Below are positions 57,214 to 64,000 of a stretch of DNA of 64,000 nt, in pieces. A program made the translations under genes and the position numbers. This stretch comes from Lutibaculum baratangense AMV1. GTDB taxonomy: Bacteria > Pseudomonadota > Alphaproteobacteria > Rhizobiales > Tepidamorphaceae. The notes below the pieces were generated by a model. The model made no database searches. It was not told the DNA's origin and saw only the letters and a program-made list of their open reading frames with translations. How positions within the stretch are numbered: the first letter of the stretch is position 1; each line of letters opens with the position of its first letter. Location of the stretch: positions 62,001-126,000 of the forward strand of contig NZ_AWXZ01000016.1 in assembly GCF_000496075.1 (NCBI RefSeq). Direction: 5' to 3'.

Positions 57214-59902
57214 CCCGGCGCGCGATCACCTTCTCCCCCTCGACCAGGAAGAGCAGCACGAACCCGGCCGCCACCGCCATCGCCCAGGCGAGCGGCGGCA
57301 GGGACGCCGTCCCGAAGATCGCCTGCGAAACCGACCACTCGGTGAACCCGATCTGCAGGAGTGAGACGAGACCGATCGCACCGATCGCATAGGGGCTGCC
57401 GAAGAGTCCCTTCCGGTTCAGGATCGATCCGGTGAGGGAGCGGCTGTTCAGGAGATACCCCGCCTCCATCGCCACGATGGCGTTGACCGCGAGGGATCGA
57501 CCCTCCTCGAGGCCGTAGCGCGCCTCGCCCCAGAGGAAGAGGGAGAACGAGACGGCGGTCATGATCGCGCCCACGAAGGCGATGCGCCAGACGAGGAACG
57601 GCGAGAGGAGCGGCGCCGCAGGTGGGCGCGGCGGGCGCTGCATCGTCGTCGGCTCGCCGGGCTCGAAACCCAGAGCCAGCGCCAGGGTGACCGTCGTCAC
57701 CATGTTGATCCAGAGGATCTGCAGGGCGGTGACGGGCAGCGCGAGTCCCACGAACAGTGCGAAGAGAAGCACCATCGATTCGCCCGCGTTCGTCGGCAGA
57801 ATGAAGGCGATCGACTTCTGCAGGTTCGCATAGACCGTCCTCCCCTCCTCGACCGCATGACCGATCGAGGCGAAGTTGTCGTCGGCGAGCACGATCTCGG
57901 CGACCTGCTTGGCGGCCTCCGAGCCCTTCTGGCCCATGGCCACCCCGACATCGGCCCGCTTCAGCGCGGGGGCGTCGTTCACGCCGTCCCCCGTCATGGC
58001 GACGACGTCCCCGCGCGCCTGCAGCGCCTCGACGAGGCGCAGCTTGTGCTCGGGCGTCGTGCGGGCGAACACGTCGACCTCGGCCACCGCCTCCGAAAGG
58101 CCGGCGTCGTCCATCGCGTCGAGATCCGCCCCCGTCAGCGCACGATCGCCCACGAGGCCGAACCGCGCGCCAATCGCCCGCGCCGTGGCCGCATGGTCGC
58201 CTGTGATCATCTTCACCGCGATGCCGGCCTCGCGACACTTGGCCACCGCTTCCATCGCCTCCTGCCGCGGCGGATCGGAGATCCCGACGAGGCCCAGCAG
58301 CACGGCTCCCGGCAGGTGCTCGTGGCCGAGCCCGTGCGGATCGGCCTCCGGCCGCAAGGCGATCGCCAGGACGCGGTGACCGAGATCGGCGAGTTCCGAA
58401 ACCCGGTCGTGCCAGCACGCGCCGTCGATCGGCCGGTCGCCCTCCGCCGTCCGCTCGTAGCCGCAGAGCGCGATCACGCGCTCCGGCGCACCCTTGATGT
58501 GGATCGTATGGGCCCCGCCGCCGAGGTCGTTCAGCGTCGCCATGTAGGCGTGGCCGGAGTCGAACGGGATGACGTCGACACGGCTGCGCGCCTCGCGCAC
58601 GGTAGCCGGATCGACCGCAACCTTGTGCGCGAAGGCGAGGAGCGCCCCCTCCATCGGATCGCCCGCGACGTGCCAGTGGGGATCGCCCTCGTGGATCTGC
58701 GCGTCCGACGCGAGGGCCGCGGCGGCGGCGATCTGCGCCAGGAGGTCGCGTCCGCCGTCCTCCGAAGCATCGGGCGAGAGGGCGCGCACCTCCCCTTCCG
58801 GTCCGTAGCCGGAGCCGCTGACGGCGAACATGCCGTCGGCGGTGACGACCCTTTCCACCATCATCTCGTTGCGCGTCAGCGTGCCCGTCTTGTCGGTGCA
58901 GATCACGGTGATCGAGCCGAGTGTCTCGACGGCGGGAAGACGGCGCACGATGGCGTTGCGCCTCGCCATGCGCTCGACGCCGATCGCCAGCGCGATCGTC
59001 AGGATCGCGGGCAGACCTTCCGGCACGGCGGCCACGGCGATGCCCACCGTCACGAGCAGCATCTCGTCGGCGCTGAACGAAGCCACGAGGGTTCCGTAGG
59101 CGAACATGCCGACCGAGGCGGCGAGGATAACGAGGGTGAGCAGCTTTCCGAAGCGGTCGATCTTCCGCAGAAGCGGCGTCGTGAGCGTCTGGACGGTCTC
59201 CAGCAGGCGTCCGATACGGCCGATCTCCGTGGCGCTGCCGGTGGCGACGACCACCCCCTGGCCCTGCCCCCGCGTGGCCATGGTGCCGAAGAACGCCATG
59301 TTCGCCCGGTCGCCGAGCGGGGCCTCGACGGCGAGGTCGCCCCTCTCCTTGCAGGTCGGTACCGACTCGCCCGTCAGCACGGCCTCCTCGATCTCGAGCC
59401 CCCGCGCCGAGAGCAGCCGAAGATCGGCGGGCACCCGGTCACCCGCCTCGAGGAACACGATGTCGCCCGGCACGAGGCGTGTCGCCTCGATCTCGCGGCG
59501 GCTTCCGTCGCGCAGCACGTTCGCGTGAGCTTGGAGAAGGCGCCCGATGGCCGCGAGCGCGCTCTCCGCCTTCCCCTCCTGGACGAACCCGACGATCGCG
59601 TTGATGACGACGACCCCCGCGATCACGGCCGCGTCCGAGAAGTGCCCGATCAGCATCGTGATCAGCGAGGCGGCGAGGAGGATGTAGATGAGGACGTTGT
59701 TGAACTGGGCGAGGAAGCGCAGGACCGGGCTGCGCTGCCGCTCCCGGGGCAGGCGGTTCTCGCCGTAGCGCTCGAGCCGCCGGCCCGCCTCCTCCTCCGT
59801 CAGCCCCCGGTCCGTCGTCTCGAGCCGCCCCAGCACATCGGCGGCCGGCAGCGCATGCCATGCCGGCGCGGCGTTACCTGCCTCGGCGGAGGTGTCCGAC
59901 AT
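57143..59902 (-). CDS. P-type cation ATPase, P2 (Ca2+/Na+,K+-like) subfamily (919 aa)
   Basis: Membrane pump. The phosphorylated Asp is in CTDKTGTLT (about residue 338); TGES near 180 is the dephosphorylation loop, and TGDGVNDAP the hinge. TM4 has AVPEGLPAILTIALA, the ion-binding PEGL motif of Ca2+ and Na+/K+ pumps; TM6 has NMVTTVTLALAL, rather than the heavy-metal CPC. Calcium or sodium export is likely. The basic C-terminal tail (about residues 895-919) is encoded antisense to modC. ATG at 59902; a longer reading adds 11 residues. Confidence 0.92.
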   Translation of the reverse strand: MSDTSAEAGNAAPAWHALPAADVLGRLETTDRGLTEEEAGRRLERYGENRLPRERQRSPVLRFLAQFNNVLIYILLAASLITMLIGHFSDAAVIAGVVVINAIVGFVQEGKAESALAAIGRLLQAHANVLRDGSRREIEATRLVPGDIVFLEAGDRVPADLRLLSARGLEIEEAVLTGESVPTCKERGDLAVEAPLGDRANMAFFGTMATRGQGQGVVVATGSATEIGRIGRLLETVQTLTTPLLRKIDRFGKLLTLVILAASVGMFAYGTLVASFSADEMLLVTVGIAVAAVPEGLPAILTIALAIGVERMARRNAIVRRLPAVETLGSITVICTDKTGTLTRNEMMVERVVTADGMFAVSGSGYGPEGEVRALSPDASEDGGRDLLAQIAAAAALASDAQIHEGDPHWHVAGDPMEGALLAFAHKVAVDPATVREARSRVDVIPFDSGHAYMATLNDLGGGAHTIHIKGAPERVIALCGYERTAEGDRPIDGACWHDRVSELADLGHRVLAIALRPEADPHGLGHEHLPGAVLLGLVGISDPPRQEAMEAVAKCREAGIAVKMITGDHAATARAIGARFGLVGDRALTGADLDAMDDAGLSEAVAEVDVFARTTPEHKLRLVEALQARGDVVAMTGDGVNDAPALKRADVGVAMGQKGSEAAKQVAEIVLADDNFASIGHAVEEGRTVYANLQKSIAFILPTNAGESMVLLFALFVGLALPVTALQILWINMVTTVTLALALGFEPGEPTTMQRPPRPPAAPLLSPFLVWRIAFVGAIMTAVSFSLFLWGEARYGLEEGRSLAVNAIVAMEAGYLLNSRSLTGSILNRKGLFGSPYAIGAIGLVSLLQIGFTEWSVSQAIFGTASLPPLAWAMAVAAGFVLLFLVEGEKVIARRVRRSRRPRGGAPARSLASPRSAP

Positions 59903-60287
59903 CGCGCAACCATCTCCCTGGCGGTCCTGGAACATCGCCTCAGGTGATAGCGCGGGAGCCTTTTCCTGTCCTTTTGGGGCTTCTACCTAGGCTGGATGGC
60001 CGGTGCCGTCAGAGGCCGAAAAGCCAGCCGACCAGGGCAGAGCCAGGTCGAGGGGGCGCTTCGATCGCGCACGTGATCACGGGCTCGCGGAACGCCGCCA
60101 GAAGCACCCCACGACGGCGGCATTCGCGCCGGCGCGTGCCGCCTGGACGCGCACTCTTCCTCGGTGCGGGGCGTCCGTCGGAGCGACGTCGGGCTGGAGA
60201 AGCGGTGGACGCCACGCTGGAGGCCATGTCCTCCCCCGGACCGCTCTTGCAGACGATCCGGAGGAAGACATTTCGTTCACGAAGGTT
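59903..60287. other. 385-base stretch without a gene
   Basis: Upstream region of the cation ATPase, between it and the stop of the DUF533 gene. It holds a 10-bp palindrome CGTGATCACG (60072-60081), which I cannot assign, and short GC-rich frames without ribosome binding sites. No clear sigma-70 or EcfG promoter was found. Confidence 0.55.
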
Positions 60288-61001
60288 TCATCGATCGCGC
60301 GCCGAGACGGCCGTCGCCTCGAGATGCGCGACGAGATCAGGCTCGAGCTTCAGCGCGCTCGACAGTCTCGCGAGGAACGCCTTCTCCTGCGGCGTGTCGG
60401 GATCGATCGCCAGCCGAGCCGCAAGCCAGGTCTCGGCGGCTAGCTCCGGCGTGCTCGCCTCCCGGGCGAGCGCCTCGACGTCGTCGGCCTGACCGAGTGC
60501 CTCGATCAGGAAGGAGCGCCCCTCCTCGCCGAGGTCCGCGTGACCGAGAACCTCCTCCAGGCGCGCGGTCTCCTGCGGGTCGATACGGCCGTCGGAGCGC
60601 GCCGCCGCGATCATCGCGCGGATCATCAGCTTGCTCTGCGCCTCCTGCACCGCAGGGTCGACGGCGGCGAACTTCGAATGCGCGGGCGGCTGCTCCGGCA
60701 CCGTGGATCCGGCGCTGCCCGGCTGGTTTCCGGCCTGCCAGTTCGCATAGGCCTTGTAGGCCATCCCGCCGAGCAGGGCGAGGCCGCCCCACTTGATCAC
60801 CGACTTGCCGAGCTTTCGACCACCCTTGGTGCCGAGGAGCATCGCCGCGAGGCCCGCGGTGGCCGCGCCGCCCGGGATCCGGGCGCCGCCCAGCATGCTC
60901 TGCACCTGCGCCATCACGTCGCCGGCCGCGCCGGACTTCGCGGGCACCTGGCCGGACTTCTGGTTGAGGAGCTGGCCGAGAATGGCCTTCGTGTCGAGCA
61001 T
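60288..61001 (-). CDS. DUF533/TerB-like inner-membrane protein (237 aa)
   Basis: YebE-type DUF533 protein. Residues 1-60 are Gly/Ala-rich with LDTKAILGQLLNQKSG as the conserved start; one hydrophobic segment lies about 68-84 (WGGLALLGGMAYKAYA); the C-terminal 125 residues are a TerB-like all-helical domain (LMIRAMIAAARSDGRIDPQE, Asp residues of which match the metal-site pattern of TerB). Function unknown; E. coli YebE belongs to the envelope stress response. Its ribosome binding site lies in a perfect hairpin. Confidence 0.86.
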   Translation of the reverse strand: MLDTKAILGQLLNQKSGQVPAKSGAAGDVMAQVQSMLGGARIPGGAATAGLAAMLLGTKGGRKLGKSVIKWGGLALLGGMAYKAYANWQAGNQPGSAGSTVPEQPPAHSKFAAVDPAVQEAQSKLMIRAMIAAARSDGRIDPQETARLEEVLGHADLGEEGRSFLIEALGQADDVEALAREASTPELAAETWLAARLAIDPDTPQEKAFLARLSSALKLEPDLVAHLEATAVSARDR

Positions 61002-61005
61002 GAGC

Positions 61006-61048
61006 GGCTTCCTATCGCTTGGACGTGGTCGTCACGAGATAGGAAGCC
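61006..61048 (-). promoter_or_regulatory. Hairpin that masks the ribosome binding site of the DUF533 gene
   Basis: On the minus strand GGCTTCCTATC (61048-61038) and GATAGGAAGCC (61016-61006) are a perfect 11-bp pair with a 21-base loop that itself can form a 4-bp CGTG/CACG stem. The Shine-Dalgarno AGGAAG (61013-61008) lies wholly in the 3' arm, six bases before the ATG. Translation would need the stem to open. Confidence 0.75.
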
Positions 61049-61103
61049 TGGACTCGATCGGGAAGACGTGCGCGGGTGACGAAGCCTCCCGCACCGACGA
61101 TGC

Positions 61104-64000
61104 TCAGCCGGCCTGCGTCGCCGCCTCCTGCGCCTCGACCTCGCGGATCGCCTCCTCCTCCCGCTTCTTCCGCTCGGCCGTGCCGGCGCGATCGGAGGCG
61201 AGGAACGTGTAGATCACCGGCAGCACGAACAACGTGAACAGCGTGCCGATCGACATGCCGGCGACGATCACGAGCGAGATCGACATGCGGCTCGCCGCGC
61301 CGGCGCCCTGCGCGAGAAGCATCGGAATGAGGCCCGCGACCATCGCCGCCGTGGTCATCAGCACGGGGCGAAGCCTCAGCTGTGCGGCGATCTCCACCGC
61401 CTCCATCCTGGACTTGCCGTGGAGCTCCTGCTGCTCGCGCGCCACCTCGCAGATCAGGATCCCGTGCTTCGTGATGAGCCCGATCAGCGTGACGAGGCCG
61501 ATCTGCGAGTAGATGTTCAGGCTCGAGATGCCCATCGCCAGCGGAATGAGCGCACCCACGATCGACAGCGGCACGCTGACGAGGATGACGAGCGGGTCCC
61601 TCAGGCTCTCGTACTGCGCGGCGAGCACGAGGTAGATGATCACGAGGGCGAAGCCGAAGGTCATGTAGAGCTTGCTACCCTCCTGGATCTCCTGGCGCGA
61701 CTGCCCGGAATAGTCGACCGAGAACCCGGCCGGCAGAGTCTCCGCCTGCTCCTGCAGGAAGGCGATGGCGTCACCCGTGGTCAGCCCGATCATCGGCACG
61801 CCCGAGATCGTCGCCGAGTTCAGCTGGTTGAACCGGTTGAGGCTCGCCGGCACGACGTCGTGCTCGAGCGTGACGACGCTCGACAGAGGCACCATGGCTC
61901 CCGATGCCGCGCGGACATAGTAGCCGCCGAGATCCTGCGGCGTCAGCCGCTCCGTCCGCGGGGCCTGAGGGATGACCTGATAGGCGCGGCCGGTGATGTT
62001 GATGAGGTTGACGTAGTTGCCGCCCGCCATCGTCGCGAGCGTCGTCGCCACGTCGCGCATCGTCACCCCGAGAGCGCCGGTCTTTTCCCGGTCGATGTGG
62101 ATCACGGTCTGCGGCGAGTCGTATTTCAGGTCGGAATCGACGAACAGGAACTGTCCGCTCTGACGGGCCGCCGCGAGCAGGTCCTCCGTCACCTGCGCGA
62201 GCTGCCGGTAGTCGGCCGTCGTCTGTACCACGAATGAGACGGGGTAGCCGCCGCCCGTCGACGGGAGCGCGGGCGGAGAGAAGACAGAGCCCGTGACGCC
62301 GGGGATCTTGTTCAGCTCGCCCTGGATGGCGCCTGAGAGCTGCCGGGCCCCGCTCTCGCGCTCCTCCCAAGGCGTCAGCACGCCGATGCCGATGCCACGG
62401 CTCGTCGTGTTGTCGAGGCCGGTGATCGTGAACACCGTGCTCGCCTCCGGGACCACCGAGAACGCGTCGCGCACGTCGGCTGCGTAGTGGTTCATGTAGT
62501 CGATATTCGCCTTGGACGGCCCGTTGAACATGGTCAGGAGCGCGCCCTGGTCCTCCTCGGGCGCGAGCTCCTGCTGGATCTGCGGGAACAGCCAGCCGAT
62601 GCTCGCGATGACGAGAAGGGCGAAGACGATCGTCGTGAAGCGGTCGTTGAGCGAGCCGCGGAGCATCTTGCCGTAGCGCCGCTGGACGGCGGCGAAGCGC
62701 CGGTCGAGCCAGCCGGCGAACCCGCCGCGCCCTTCCGAGTGCTTCAGGATGCGCGAGCTCATCATCGGCGACAGGGTGAGCGCCACGATGCCCGACACGA
62801 TGACGGCGCCGGCGAGCGTCAGCGCGAACTCCGAGAAGAGCGCTCCCGTCAGTCCGCCCATCAGCGCGATCGGCGTGTAGACCGCGGCGAGCGTGATGGT
62901 CATCGAGATGACGGGTGCCGCGATCTCGCGCGTGCCCTTGATCGCGGCCTGGAAGGGCGTGAGCCCCTCCTCGATGTGCCGGTGGATGTTCTCCACCACG
63001 ACGATCGCGTCGTCGACGACGAGGCCGATAGCCAGCACCATGGCAAGGAGCGTCATCAGGTTGATCGAGAACCCGAGCGCGAACAGTGCCGTGCCGACGC
63101 CTATCAGCGACAGCGGGATCGTCACGATCGGGATCGCGACCGAGCGGAAGGAGCCGAGGAACAGGAAGATCACGACGATGACGATGATCGCGGCCTCCGC
63201 GACCGTCATCATCACCTCCTCGATCGAGGACGTGATGAAGGTCGTGGAGTCGTAGACCATCTGCGAGTTGAGACCCTCGGGCAGGTCCCGTTGGATCCGC
63301 GGCAGCTCCTCCTTCACGGCGGCCACGACGTCGATCGAGTTCGCGTCCGAGGCGACCTGGATGCCGATGAAGACGGCTTCGTTCCCCTCGACGACGACCG
63401 AGCTGTCGGCGCTCTGCGAGCCGAGCTCGATGTCGGCCACGTCGCCGAGCCGCACGAGCTCCCTGCCGTCGTTGCGCACGACGAGACGGCGGAATTCGTC
63501 TTCCGACGTCGCGTCGGTCAGTGCTCGGTTCGAGATGACGTCGAAGTAGCCTTTCGTCGTGCCGGCGGCGGCCGAATAGTTGTTCGCCTGCATCGCCGAG
63601 ACGACCTCGCCGGCCGTGAGCTTGTACTGCGCGAGCTTGCGCGGATCGAGCCAGACGCGCATCGCGAAGGTGCGGCTGCCGAGAATGTCGGAAGACGCGA
63701 CGCCCGGAACGACCGACAGTCGCGGCTGCACGACGCGGGTGAGATACTCGGTGATCTGCTCCTGGCTGAGGTTCGGCGAGGAGAAGGCGATGTAGGCCGC
63801 GGCGAAGCTCTGGCCCGTCGACTTGACGAGGACCGGATCGTTGATGTCGCTCGGCAGCTGCGCGCGGACGGCGTTCACCTTCGCCGTCACGTTCGTCATC
63901 GCGGCATTGCCGTCATAGTTGAGCGGCACGGCGACGGTCACGACGCTGATGCCCTGGGCGCTGCGCGAGGTGATGTAGTCGACCCCCTCCGCGCTCGCGA
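61104..64000 (-). CDS. RND multidrug efflux transporter, HAE1 family (partial, about 965 aa seen)
   Basis: Inner-membrane proton-driven pump of an AcrB-like tripartite system. The N-terminal part continues beyond the window: in-frame sequence runs to base 64000 ([13 protein letters not shown] just upstream of the first in-window GTG), so perhaps 65 residues are missing. The proton-relay Asp pair is in [16 protein letters not shown] (TM4), with [21 protein letters not shown] before it, and [10 protein letters not shown] is the TM10-11 region. The C-terminus is charged ([15 protein letters not shown]). No outer-membrane or adaptor gene is inside the window; they may lie upstream. Confidence 0.94.
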   Translation of the reverse strand, partial: ASAEGVDYITSRSAQGISVVTVAVPLNYDGNAAMTNVTAKVNAVRAQLPSDINDPVLVKSTGQSFAAAYIAFSSPNLSQEQITEYLTRVVQPRLSVVPGVASSDILGSRTFAMRVWLDPRKLAQYKLTAGEVVSAMQANNYSAAAGTTKGYFDVISNRALTDATSEDEFRRLVVRNDGRELVRLGDVADIELGSQSADSSVVVEGNEAVFIGIQVASDANSIDVVAAVKEELPRIQRDLPEGLNSQMVYDSTTFITSSIEEVMMTVAEAAIIVIVVIFLFLGSFRSVAIPIVTIPLSLIGVGTALFALGFSINLMTLLAMVLAIGLVVDDAIVVVENIHRHIEEGLTPFQAAIKGTREIAAPVISMTITLAAVYTPIALMGGLTGALFSEFALTLAGAVIVSGIVALTLSPMMSSRILKHSEGRGGFAGWLDRRFAAVQRRYGKMLRGSLNDRFTTIVFALLVIASIGWLFPQIQQELAPEEDQGALLTMFNGPSKANIDYMNHYAADVRDAFSVVPEASTVFTITGLDNTTSRGIGIGVLTPWEERESGARQLSGAIQGELNKIPGVTGSVFSPPALPSTGGGYPVSFVVQTTADYRQLAQVTEDLLAAARQSGQFLFVDSDLKYDSPQTVIHIDREKTGALGVTMRDVATTLATMAGGNYVNLINITGRAYQVIPQAPRTERLTPQDLGGYYVRAASGAMVPLSSVVTLEHDVVPASLNRFNQLNSATISGVPMIGLTTGDAIAFLQEQAETLPAGFSVDYSGQSRQEIQEGSKLYMTFGFALVIIYLVLAAQYESLRDPLVILVSVPLSIVGALIPLAMGISSLNIYSQIGLVTLIGLITKHGILICEVAREQQELHGKSRMEAVEIAAQLRLRPVLMTTAAMVAGLIPMLLAQGAGAASRMSISLVIVAGMSIGTLFTLFVLPVIYTFLASDRAGTAERKKREEEAIREVEAQEAATQAG

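Noticed and set aside
60009-60227. 72-aa minus-strand frame in the gap before the cation ATPase
   Set aside because: No ribosome binding site, Arg/Pro-rich composition, and no recognisable protein.

Overview
The window is one 64 kb stretch of GC-rich chromosome from an alphaproteobacterium, most likely of the Hyphomicrobiales (Rhizobiales). The evidence is gene content and order: a CcrM-type GANTC methylase beside rnhB, the block mutY / DUF721 / dsbA-like / smc, an ATP synthase F0 operon (atpI-B-E-F'-F) with no F1 genes, ispH-thrB-rnhA, a tandem glycine riboswitch, an Omp25/31-type porin and a perfect sigma-EcfG promoter (GGAAC-N16-CGTT). I cannot name the genus. No rRNA, tRNA, CRISPR array, insertion sequence or prophage was seen, so this looks like core chromosome with transport and catabolic modules inserted.

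Left part (1-9.4 kb): Fe-type superoxide dismutase, a Tat-exported beta-helix protein, a rhodanese behind an 18-bp perfect palindrome, an AnsA/ReAV-type asparaginase, a membrane-anchored TPR protein, a BrkB/YihY protein, then a stress-promoter-driven operon of four small membrane-associated proteins (unknown, Holin-X/YqjE-like, DUF3618, unknown).

Catabolic part (9.4-28.2 kb): a divergent AraC regulator and 4-hydroxybenzoate 3-monooxygenase (pobR/pobA), an aromatic-type aldehyde dehydrogenase, a ThDP enzyme of the acetolactate synthase/benzoylformate decarboxylase superfamily, a DctPQM TRAP transporter with an IclR regulator, an outer-membrane beta-barrel, a second TRAP transporter, a Crp/Fnr regulator and a polar amino acid ABC transporter. 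The first six could form a route from an aromatic 2-oxo acid to protocatechuate; this is inference.

Housekeeping part (28.4-47.9 kb): smc, dsbA-like, DUF721, mutY, ccrM, rnhB, the F0 operon, the glycine cleavage operon gcvT-H-osmC-gcvPA-gcvPB behind a tandem glycine riboswitch and its promoter, a lipoprotein, and ispH-thrB-rnhA.

Right part (47.9-64 kb): a TAXI-type TRAP system, a creatininase-family hydrolase divergent from an orphan NitT/TauT-type ABC ATPase followed by MarR, a molybdate module (HTH-only ModE, Mo-box, modABC), a P2-type cation ATPase whose 3' end overlaps modC, a DUF533/TerB-like protein whose ribosome binding site lies in a perfect hairpin, and an RND efflux transporter cut by the window end.
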